In this document: piece after piece, positions 7,901 to 14,083 of the stretch
Layout: each line of letters begins with the position of its first letter
Position numbering within the stretch: the stretch's first letter is position 1
Virus record (IMG/VR): IMGVR_UViG_3300032086_000940
Location: 1 to 29,049 of that record
Direction: 5' to 3' (one strand)
Length of the DNA stretch: 29,049 nucleotides
Origin: a virus
Translations under genes and position numbers: made by a program
The notes under the pieces: generated by a model
What the model was told of the DNA's origin: nothing
The model's database searches: none
Seen by the model: the letters and a program-made list of their open reading frames with translations, nothing else

Positions 7901-10668
7901 GGCTGGCGGGACTGCTCGGCATAGTCGGCCAGCAGGCTGTCTAACATAATAGCGTAATCAGCCGGATCTTCTGGGTCCAGAGCGCGGCCGTAAGCGGCCA
8001 TGTGTCGGTCGGTAAAAGCCTTGCCAATATCACGGTTAAGCACACGGCCGCCAGGGCCTGTTCCAACAATAGTAAGAGGCTGTTCTTGCAGCGGCGCTGC
8101 TGATTGGAACAGAAACGTGCCGGCGTCACCGAACTGGGCGTTCTTGGCGAGTACCAGCGGGCCAACCTGTATCACCTCGTCTGCAGACAGAATGGGCTGC
8201 TGGGTCTTCCGGTCGTAGAAGAACGTATGACGCCGGGGGTCATATCCAACCTGCGTCCACGCCGGGTCATTCAACGCGGCGTCGGCGGCGGCCTTCAGCT
8301 CGGCTGGGTCAACGCTTTCCAGCGTGCCGTTGATCTGGGCAAACGGTGCCTTTCCTTTTTCTCCCCGCCCCACCTTACCGGCGGCGGTCTCAGCGGCATC
8401 GCCCGGTTCAGTAAACGTAGCGTTGGTGATGCGGGCAGCGGCCTCGTGTGCTACGGGCTTACCCTGCGGGTTGTGGATCGTCGGAACCCAGACACCCTTC
8501 TGCGTGTACGCCGGGATGTCGAGCCGCAGCCCAACGCCCTGACCCACGAACTCACCACCCTTCCCGAGGCGGCCAACTTTGTTGCTGGCGAGAGCACCCC
8601 GCATCTCGGCGTCTGTAGCGGGCTCAGGGACGCTCTCGTAGGGCAAGACAGGTTTATACTGGTCAACTACAGCCTGATACGCTTCCTGCGTTATACGGCC
8701 CTCTGAGCGGTCTCTGGCGGCCTGTTCCAGCTCAGGGATGCGGGGATCAGCAAAACCCTGCTGCGCCTGCTCCAGCGTAGTCGCTGAGGGTTTAAGGCCA
8801 GCACCGGTTACGCGCTCGATGCGTGGAAGGAAGCGGCGCTGTATCGTCTCTAACGGAACCCCAGTCCTGCGAGCCATCGTGGAGAACACCGCCGCCATCT
8901 GCTGAGCTGCTGCTCTGGCCGCCGCAGGGTCACCGCTAAGCGCGCCGCCAGTCTCCATGAGGCGGCCCTCGATCTCCTGAACCAGTGCATCTGCGGCTGG
9001 CAGGTCGCCCATAGTCTGCTCGACTTCTTTGATGAACTCCTCGCGAGTAGCCATTTCGGTGAGGTCGGCAATTTCCTGAGCTTCGCTCGCGCTGACTTCG
9101 TTGACATCGAAGGAGATATGTTCTGCCAGCTTGTCGATGGTCTCCTTGGGTAAAGACCAGAAGTCTTCCGCTCTAAGGTCAGCCCCGGAACCTGTGGCGC
9201 TCCCGTCCATCAGGTTATCGGGCAGACGGAACAAGTCGGCCTGCTGAGGGGGGAGGCTTTCTACTTCCTGTAAAAGTATGTTGATGCCCTCGTCGGAGAG
9301 GCGGACGCGATCTACGCCATACTCCTCCATCAGGCCAGCCTGATACTCGGCCCAAGCCTCGGGGTCGCGCTCACGCAGATTGCTGTTCAGCCCATTAAGC
9401 TCCCGGAGCTGGTCTGCCCGTCTGCGAGTAACACGCGCCTTCACCGTGGCCTCTACGCTGGCCGTCACACCCCGAACAGACCCGCCTAACCCAGAACCCG
9501 CGACCATGCCGCCTATAGCTTCGTCGACCGCATCAGCTATGTTGAACGGCTTCTTGGTACCAATGGTCTCGCCGCCCTGCTCAATAATCCCCTGAGCGAA
9601 CTCAGTAACACCCTCCTTTACAGCGGCTTTACCCGACGCCTTAGCAACCCCTTTGGCACTTACTTCTTTGAGCGCATCGTCCAGCCCCAGCATCCCCCGA
9701 GCGCCAAGGCGTTCTAGGAAGGCGGACGCCGTAGCCGCAGGCAGAGCATTGATAAAATCACCAAAGGTGGCCTCTGTGCGGCCGTCGTTTTTAGCCCTCT
9801 GTGCGGCTATTTGCTCAGTCCGAGAGGCGGCATAGACGGGCAGGCTAACAATGGCCATCGCCATATCCGGGATGGATATGATCCCTTGCTCAACAATAAA
9901 CGGGAGGACTTTTGTAAGGGCGTCGTCTTTAACATCATCCCAAGAAGTCAGCTTCTCCTCTACGGCTTTAGTAACACCTGCCTTCTCTTTAGCCTTTAGG
10001 GGATCAGCGGCGTAACTTGACGTTTTAGGGGCCGCAGCGTCCCGTAGGCCGAGTGCCTCAGAAATAACATCTCCGACATCCATAATTGCGGTGGCTAGAC
10101 CGGGGCGCTGCTCAGCGCGCTTCCTGTACTCCTCCGCCGCCTCGTCACCGAACAATAGTCCCCTGATATTCTCAGACACATAATCTTGAGGAGCGCTAAG
10201 CCCTTTCGTCACGCGATCCACAACTCGGTTGAAGCCAAAAGTAAAAGCGAGCACCCGACCGTAGGTTGCCTTGCCGATAGCCTCAGACCTGGTAAGGCTA
10301 TCGGCATCATCGTGTGCCATCTTCGCGTTCTCAGGGACCCCAAACCATTTTCTGGCGTAAGGGCTGTCCTTGAGTGAATTCATAAGATCCTGAGCTTTTA
10401 AGGCATTCTGTAAAGCTCCGGTGTCTTGCTCAACAACGGACAGGGGCAGTCCGGTCTTGCGGGAAGCGTCCAGCTTCTGCTTAAACTGATCCGGGTTAAC
10501 AGTGACAGCATCCCGGGTCACTGCCCTTTCCCGGACAGGATCAGTGGACAATCCGTTGAGGTTGACAAAAGCCATAGGCTGCAGAGGCGGCTTAAAAATG
10601 TCGGCCCGCTTTTCCTCTAGGTCGTCAGCGGCTGGTCGTAATCCCGTGAAATCTTTAAACTCCACCAC
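1972..10668 (-). CDS. Giant polyvalent internal virion/ejection protein (metallopeptidase, ART-like and other domains)
   Basis: 2898 residues, in the position of T7 gp16 after gp14- and gp15-like genes, so probably packaged in the head and injected with the DNA (inference). Visible parts: hydrophobic helices near 252-280 and a Gly-rich one near 380-398; a segment with WTQVGYDPRRHTFFYDR (about 780-860); a conserved region about 863-1175 of a type recurrent in large phage proteins (tentatively DUF7178-like); a domain with HDAFGH (1416-1421) and a following ENAWQAH; an ADP-ribosyltransferase-like region about 1510-1655 (HFSE at 1517, TYFG at 1553); a zincin motif HESGH (1698-1702) with downstream HERWAE; charged helices 1830-1900; and a C-terminal 2260-2840 resembling large polyvalent protein-associated domains (LPD38 type), with a hydrophobic segment 2756-2780 followed by DDDDE. 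Start is GTG immediately after the preceding TAA; a second GTG at 10665 is equally possible and better spaced from GAGG. No lysozyme/transglycosylase motif is apparent. Confidence 0.85.
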   Translation of the reverse strand: MVEFKDFTGLRPAADDLEEKRADIFKPPLQPMAFVNLNGLSTDPVRERAVTRDAVTVNPDQFKQKLDASRKTGLPLSVVEQDTGALQNALKAQDLMNSLKDSPYARKWFGVPENAKMAHDDADSLTRSEAIGKATYGRVLAFTFGFNRVVDRVTKGLSAPQDYVSENIRGLLFGDEAAEEYRKRAEQRPGLATAIMDVGDVISEALGLRDAAAPKTSSYAADPLKAKEKAGVTKAVEEKLTSWDDVKDDALTKVLPFIVEQGIISIPDMAMAIVSLPVYAASRTEQIAAQRAKNDGRTEATFGDFINALPAATASAFLERLGARGMLGLDDALKEVSAKGVAKASGKAAVKEGVTEFAQGIIEQGGETIGTKKPFNIADAVDEAIGGMVAGSGLGGSVRGVTASVEATVKARVTRRRADQLRELNGLNSNLRERDPEAWAEYQAGLMEEYGVDRVRLSDEGINILLQEVESLPPQQADLFRLPDNLMDGSATGSGADLRAEDFWSLPKETIDKLAEHISFDVNEVSASEAQEIADLTEMATREEFIKEVEQTMGDLPAADALVQEIEGRLMETGGALSGDPAAARAAAQQMAAVFSTMARRTGVPLETIQRRFLPRIERVTGAGLKPSATTLEQAQQGFADPRIPELEQAARDRSEGRITQEAYQAVVDQYKPVLPYESVPEPATDAEMRGALASNKVGRLGKGGEFVGQGVGLRLDIPAYTQKGVWVPTIHNPQGKPVAHEAAARITNATFTEPGDAAETAAGKVGRGEKGKAPFAQINGTLESVDPAELKAAADAALNDPAWTQVGYDPRRHTFFYDRKTQQPILSADEVIQVGPLVLAKNAQFGDAGTFLFQSAAPLQEQPLTIVGTGPGGRVLNRDIGKAFTDRHMAAYGRALDPEDPADYAIMLDSLLADYAEQSRQPDSGDSWYTDDIAEAVRLTEYIYPELANPQFRDLFLTATALLSPQQKPGPNWENAILALRSWKETGRIDLTKPSGAKFGVNTKGLQLLQYLIDTKGLEGAMRWVQEEHTGREMAEIRRDSGLFVEKPRLGQYTPSELNLRSSTLGIYMFGPKVGDFMQNSVGIDQNAVTVDLWAARSYNRYVGRLLDTPDGDLVGDVRGAKERNHIKRLIRDAAEQAGIDPSAMQAALWYFEQRLYRSHGVKAVSQNFSGAAETALKSRGLEDALRTPVSYQQDAVGDAGKSPTASPARYVATEGERPGRDIRAGAVGRGELGAGQEGVSAAPLQPLPGAPKLNGEQFGPIPELVSVAEAYAEKAGIRYTRQPVYVPITPSRSERIAQAYEDAKHEPTNPDVRRAYRALITQTRAQYDALIDAGYTFTFFDNDSDPYDGNPWNAMRDLRDNKTMAVYSTLAGYGTGETFDPSGHMMLEDTGLTWKDQSGNNIKVLANDLFRAVHDAFGHGLEGAGFRARGEENAWQAHVRLFTGDAVKAITTETRGQNSWLNYGPYGEQNRTASLEDTVFAEQKMALLPSWVSSEGTSGLYGLPVNEDGTVTLTHFSETEGLTQLDPSYHGTGMAGDEGARKSVEGWVDRTYFGVSVGKEGGYVSEFPAGTPSYEAQVPADSLYDYQQDPDGLMLTVQDQAITHRRPNGDHLYDLGKLNTLYENAISDAGYEGYFNNAMQGLTVAKFTPTEVTSTAAAALSQQQEGVTARGSIDIGSTEGIIIRLYDAENLSTFLHESGHLYLEMLGAFAEGADAPQQIKDDFSTVLKWLGVGSRAEIGREQHERWAETYEAYLREGKAPSEELRSAFAKFTAWLTTLYRRISRTGSLPRAALNKDISDVMDRLLASDEQIAVVRDEMRMAPMFKDAEAAGMTEAEFTQYKADYEAAREAQQDELTQSALAEIRRERTKWWNEELSRESKRILDALNEDPVWRARSIIQQSALPNGDPLPEVYPARLKLNKKMAAEYGYDLPGGNQLFARDGVNPERAAQDLGYPSADQLLRELSELPKSEDGKFLTARQFADRQAREYMLQQHGDLMDAGQMHEEALSKVHSRRQAQIILDELRLLSRKAGRTNQVSNRAARTAAENTMREKTIAQLGSPTKYLNAERRFAMKAAEAVIAGDIDAALRFKTQQLLNFHMYRQARDLRAKSDKMIARMADYSRRKFDPRKVHPEYIDQVKALLGDINFSGKMSSRRFATLSSETLQRWADQQSEKFGASFHISPELDRALTKQNVRDFTFVELEGMHDTARSLVTQGRRYSDAETAQFDQMVRNMGYSIDANATKTVPRKREAGKWDKFTGFVRLAFAEHRTILSLSEELDGYETGGPVYTEVFQRIKQADDAYIDRSMKAAKAINDILSAYTRKERLSFLRKKRIPEINDSLSLNARLAFALNMGNPGNVSALKEEYTDAQIDAVLATLTDRDWDVVESIWGYIDTYWEDLSALEKRTTGVSPAKVSPSPFTLPSGRVIKGGYYPLVADPNRSARGKEDYDASNSLKHFSAGGRVKTSTKHGSTIERKGFGDKPVWLDLRVLFEHVDGVIRDIEMREAVADTSRIIRSKPFSEAVTDAKGSEFYGMFNNWLEHTVAASKPPTTTVEKISQYLRTGSSIAEMGLSVRTVLMQPFGYTSSIALIGEKYAAKGMLKFATQRGLAAQEVMEASAFMRNRSATFNREVREANRWLGTDSLKNDLVTASFWGIQKLDMAVSIPTWIGAYDKAKDEGMNHDNAVDYADNMVARTQGSGLPRNMADIQQGAVWKKMFTMFYSYFGAYQNMQTDLWKQTSFRNPAQALKFAKAQIWLTVVPSLLVDALFNDLFGGDDDDEIYQKIAGTLLRQATGGVVFLRDAVNAATTGFNYQPTPAGNPIKELANLSKQLGQNEVDAPLVKSLIMSTGYMLHIPGARAGARATSVLMDDGDTFEFDEFESWWRLLVTGPKRN

Positions 10669-12543
10669 TTACCTCGCCGAGTTATTGTTAAACAGCCGAA
10701 CATAATTCTCGGACGTGAGTGCTATACCTTCCCTCACAAGAACCATTGTCATTGTCTGATAATTGGCAAGAAAAGATGCTCGCTGCTGCGGGGGTATGGC
10801 GTCGGCGCTGGTTTTTAATCGCTTCCACTCAGCCAGCAGGGAGGCCCTAGTAATAGGAACTTTTTGAGCATTCAAGCTGGCGGACATAGTAGGGTATGTC
10901 TGTTTAAACAGATCTACTTGAGAGGCAGGCACATCAGCGTCTTCGGCGAGGTTTTTAATTTGGTTCTCAGTGATCTGGAATGCCTGAGCCGTACTATCCC
11001 ACCAGTCGTTGTCGTACACTACCTTGCTGGCGGCCATGCGGTTGATGATCTCAGCCCTCTGGGCCGGAGTGGTGGCGTTGGAGGCCATGGCCTGCCGGTT
11101 GAACTCAAGTTGCCACGCAAGGAAGCCCGCATGGTCTTTGGTCGGGTTGTTACCCGTGGTCGCCTGAAAGGTCGTCTTTAGCAGAGCCACGTCGCTGGTG
11201 GCCATAGACATCTTGCGCTGTTCCTCGCTGAGCTTGCGATCATCTGACGCCTTCAGTTTAGCAGTCTCCAAGTTAGCGGAGCGCCACTCAGAGGCGATCA
11301 TGTTCCACTCGGCCTTAGTTACATTCAACTCGTATTTAACCTTCAGATCCTGAAGGCTTATATTTGTAAGATATTTTGGGTCCGCGCTTTTCGTTCTGTA
11401 GTCGTCCATAGAAACGCCGCCGTCGCCGGGTCGATTATAATCCGGGTCGGCCGCCAGAGTTCTGGCGTTATCCTCGGCGTCTCGGATGTGCTTGCGCTGA
11501 TAGTAATCCAAGCCGTCGAGATCGGCCTCAGAAATTGACTCCCCTTTTGCAGCACGCTCGGAGGCGTTGTCGAAACGGTCAGCGATAGCCCGCTTCTTGA
11601 ATACCTCTGCCTCGTCAATCCGTGCCCTAACCCTAGACACAGCCTCGTCCCGGATGGCGGGGTCAGATAATTTTCTAGCCTCGGCCAGCCGCTGCTCATC
11701 GCTGAGACCCGGCTTGGCCATAATCCCGTCTGCGGCCTGCTGGCCTTCACCTTTAATGGTGGCCCCCTGAACAAGCTTAGCGGCGGCCTCTCGGTCCTCC
11801 GGCGTCATCTCGTCAGAATATCTATCCAGTAGGGTTTTTGCCCTGACGTAATCCTGCTTGGACACGGCGGCGGATATAGCCGATCTACTTCCTTTGCTAA
11901 GTTCCGAACGGATATACGCCTCGCGGGCCTCGCCGTCGATCTGGGTGTAGTCGGCGTAATTACCGCTTTGAGCTTCAATGGCTTTGCGCTCGTTAGCCAG
12001 GGTTGTGTCGTCATTATACAGGTCAGCCATTCGGGTTTGGCTGTTGCCAATTATGGCCGTAATCTGGCTGGCCTTATACTTGCCAATTTCAGTGCGTTCG
12101 TGCGTGGAAGCGCGGCTCAGTATCGAGGCCTTCACTTTATGAAGGAACTCTTGCTGAGCAATTTTTCCAGACTGGGTTGACGGTTCTGGCTGAGAGGCCG
12201 CCCAAGTGTTAAACCTCGCCATGGCTTCCGCAGACGCCCCCCCAGCGCCTTTCAGCTTCTTGCTCAACACCCCAGTCTCGGGGTTGTTCATTAGGTCGGT
12301 TTCAAAGCTGGTTGAAGACTCCTGCGTTTCGAGGAGCTTAATGGTGTCGTCATCCTTAGCGGACTTCAGAAGGTAATCGGCGAACCCATCCATGGCCTTC
12401 GCGGCCTGTTGCAAGGAGCGCCCCTGCGCCGCGCCGAACATGTCTGCGGATGTCTGGAAGCGCTGGAAGGGCTGAGCCACGACACGGCTTTGGACAGACC
12501 CAACAGCCTGTCCTGGTAGAGCAGGGGTAGGAATCCTCGCCAT
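10669..12543 (-). CDS. Internal virion protein, T7 gp15-like
   Basis: 624 residues, almost entirely predicted helical and charged, with many Ala, Lys, Asp and Glu residues and no membrane segment. The N-terminus has Pro-rich PTPALPGQ and FQRFQTSADMFGAAQGRSLQQAAKAMDGF, a pattern common to gp15-like internal core/ejection proteins of short-tailed phages. Those proteins are stored in the capsid and form part of the channel that carries DNA through the periplasm. The length is below the 747 residues of T7 gp15 but within the range of the wider family. ATG at 12543 is preceded by GGAGAGG. It lies between a gp14-like gene and the giant gp16-position gene, whose GTG start directly abuts its TAA, indicating coupled translation. 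Assignment rests on gene order and general character rather than on a signature motif. Confidence 0.72.
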   Translation of the reverse strand: MARIPTPALPGQAVGSVQSRVVAQPFQRFQTSADMFGAAQGRSLQQAAKAMDGFADYLLKSAKDDDTIKLLETQESSTSFETDLMNNPETGVLSKKLKGAGGASAEAMARFNTWAASQPEPSTQSGKIAQQEFLHKVKASILSRASTHERTEIGKYKASQITAIIGNSQTRMADLYNDDTTLANERKAIEAQSGNYADYTQIDGEAREAYIRSELSKGSRSAISAAVSKQDYVRAKTLLDRYSDEMTPEDREAAAKLVQGATIKGEGQQAADGIMAKPGLSDEQRLAEARKLSDPAIRDEAVSRVRARIDEAEVFKKRAIADRFDNASERAAKGESISEADLDGLDYYQRKHIRDAEDNARTLAADPDYNRPGDGGVSMDDYRTKSADPKYLTNISLQDLKVKYELNVTKAEWNMIASEWRSANLETAKLKASDDRKLSEEQRKMSMATSDVALLKTTFQATTGNNPTKDHAGFLAWQLEFNRQAMASNATTPAQRAEIINRMAASKVVYDNDWWDSTAQAFQITENQIKNLAEDADVPASQVDLFKQTYPTMSASLNAQKVPITRASLLAEWKRLKTSADAIPPQQRASFLANYQTMTMVLVREGIALTSENYVRLFNNNSAR

Positions 12544-12624
12544 TAAACCTCTCCAGCCTCCCTCGTCAAAAGCCCTTTACAGAAAATTAGAATCACTGAA
12601 AAGCCTGCGTTTGTCATGTTGATA

Positions 12625-13176
12625 CTACCAGACATCCACAGTCGGGGTAGACCTTCCCCACCACCCGGCATCCTTTCCAGCGGACGCCACCTTACCCGCA
12701 CCGCTTAGTAAAGCGCCGGCGGCAGCGAAGCCTGGGGACTGAGCGGCTGCTTGCATCCCAAACAAACTTGACTGGGCTTGAAAATTACTTCCCTGAATTT
12801 CAGCAGCGCGGGCCTCTTGTTCATAATTGTCGCGCAGCTTCAGTATATCATACTCTCCTGTTTCAGCGATATCCTGGAGGAATAGGGAGGAAGTCGCGTC
12901 TACGTCGTCGTCCACCAAAAGACCACTTGCCGCCAAGCGGGCGGTGGCAGCACCTTTGGTGAGCCTTAGTCTTTCGCGCTGCTCCTCTTCAGCAACCTCT
13001 GCCTGCTGCCGAATTCGCGCGGCATTTTGCTGTGCAATTATAGAGTTGTTCGCGGCAACTTGCTGCTGGAATTTAGCCTGGTTTTTAGCGGCCTGCGCCT
13101 GTTGTTGAGCGCTAGCCACACCTACTGCCGTGCTGGCTACGGCCGCTACAGCGGTGATTGTTGTTGCGGAAGACAT
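12625..13176 (-). CDS. Internal virion protein, T7 gp14-like
   Basis: 183 residues. A small-residue hydrophobic helix at the N-terminus (ITAVAAVASTAVGVASA, about 7-23) is followed by a long Gln/Ala/Glu coiled-coil-like stretch (24-75) and then RLAASGLLVDDDVDATSSLFLQDIAETGEYDILKLRDNYE, a pattern shared by gp14-like ejection proteins. In T7, gp14 is expelled first and makes the outer-membrane channel. The C-terminus is Ala/Gly-rich. ATG at 13176 comes 2 bases after the stop of the cupin-like gene and has AGGTG upstream. An 81-base gap separates it from the gp15-like gene. Confidence comes from composition, length and position before two larger internal proteins. Confidence 0.78.
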   Translation of the reverse strand: MSSATTITAVAAVASTAVGVASAQQQAQAAKNQAKFQQQVAANNSIIAQQNAARIRQQAEVAEEEQRERLRLTKGAATARLAASGLLVDDDVDATSSLFLQDIAETGEYDILKLRDNYEQEARAAEIQGSNFQAQSSLFGMQAAAQSPGFAAAGALLSGAGKVASAGKDAGWWGRSTPTVDVW

Positions 13177-13178
13177 AA

Positions 13179-13640
13179 CTACTCACCTGTTATAGTAATA
13201 AGGTTGCTTCCCTGGTCGGATCGCGAAACAAGGAGATCCACCTCGTCAGTTAACTCTGCCTCCGCCTCGGATACAGTTTTTGCGGATGTACAAAATACCA
13301 TACTTATGTCCGTATCCATATGGGAAACAAAAGCCTGCTTTCTGCCGGCGCTGGCAGGTACTACACCATAACCAATTAACTCAGCGTGCCCATCCCCCAG
13401 GTAAACCGTAACGTGTCCGCTGATAATCAATAGGGTGGGGACCTTCACTAAAGTCCCCGTCAAGATGTGCTGCGCAGGCATGCGAATAGTGCGTGAATAC
13501 ATACCACCGTGAATAACGTGCCTAGTCTCCAACTCAAACTGAGGGCTCTCCCGGAGTACGGCCTCCAGTTTACGCACATTATCCACAGCGTGCTGGCTCA
13601 TAGCAGAGATGCGGGGAGCACTATCTTGTAAGCTGTTCAC
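13179..13640 (-). CDS. Cupin-like phage protein in the tail module
   Basis: 153 residues. The central part (about 35-115) reads as a beta-sandwich: HVIHGGMYSRTIRMPAQHIL, TGTLVKVPTLLIISG, VTVYLGDG and LIGYGVVPASAGRKQAF, followed by VSHMDTDISMVF. This is the small cupin-like family found beside GNAT genes in tail or ejection modules of many short-tailed phages. Cupins often bind a metal through His residues; His42, His44 and the late His are candidates, but a full metal site is not certain. Its biochemical role is unknown. The ATG overlaps the GNAT stop by four bases (ATGA), so the two are coupled. Confidence 0.68.
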   Translation of the reverse strand: MNSLQDSAPRISAMSQHAVDNVRKLEAVLRESPQFELETRHVIHGGMYSRTIRMPAQHILTGTLVKVPTLLIISGHVTVYLGDGHAELIGYGVVPASAGRKQAFVSHMDTDISMVFCTSAKTVSEAEAELTDEVDLLVSRSDQGSNLITITGE

Positions 13641-14083
13641 TGCAGCTCCTTAAAGAAGACGGTATTGCTGGGGGCGTAGCCTACACCCACAGCAACAGAT
13701 TCAAGACGGCTACCTGTGGGAGCGCTCATAAGCATGCCAACAGCGCCGCGCTCTGTTGCTAAGTATTCAGCAGTTTTCAGTAAACGCAGGCCTGCCCCTG
13801 TTTTTCTGTGCTTTGGTGAAACAAAGAAACTCTCACTGCTGGCTATAGGCAGAGTGTATTTTGGGAGAATAGTAATCATCAAAGATAGGAAGCCCAATAG
13901 TTGGTCCCCGTCATAGGCGGCCAATATATTTATTAGACCGCTGCTCTCCATCTCCCGGTATGAAGTCTCACAAAAGTTGGCCGGCAAACCACCGAGAGCG
14001 CACTCCTGCTCGTATTCTCGCAGCATATCAGAAAACGACGGGTGGCTGCACAAGTCATCGAGTGTGACGCACCGGATGTCCAT
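13637..14083 (-). CDS. GNAT-family N-acetyltransferase
   Basis: 148 residues. The GNAT fold is recognisable: N-terminal helices with SFSDMLREYEQEC, a strand ILAAYDGDQLLGFLSLMI, then SESFFVSPKHRKTGAGLRLLKTAEYLA, in which R93-K-T-G-A-G98 is the acetyl-CoA pyrophosphate-binding motif A. It ends with a beta strand VGYAPSNTVFFKEL. GNAT enzymes move acetyl from acetyl-CoA to an amine; the substrate here is unknown. ATG at 14083 is preferred over an upstream in-frame TTG, because it overlaps the nozzle stop as TGATG. It sits between the nozzle and a cupin-like gene, a pairing seen in other short-tailed phages. Confidence 0.88.
   Translation of the reverse strand: MDIRCVTLDDLCSHPSFSDMLREYEQECALGGLPANFCETSYREMESSGLINILAAYDGDQLLGFLSLMITILPKYTLPIASSESFFVSPKHRKTGAGLRLLKTAEYLATERGAVGMLMSAPTGSRLESVAVGVGYAPSNTVFFKELQ

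Noticed and set aside
1972-10668. Peptidoglycan lysozyme/transglycosylase in the giant protein, as in T7 gp16
   Set aside because: I saw no SLT or lysozyme-type motif; the only clear hydrolase motif is the zincin HESGH.
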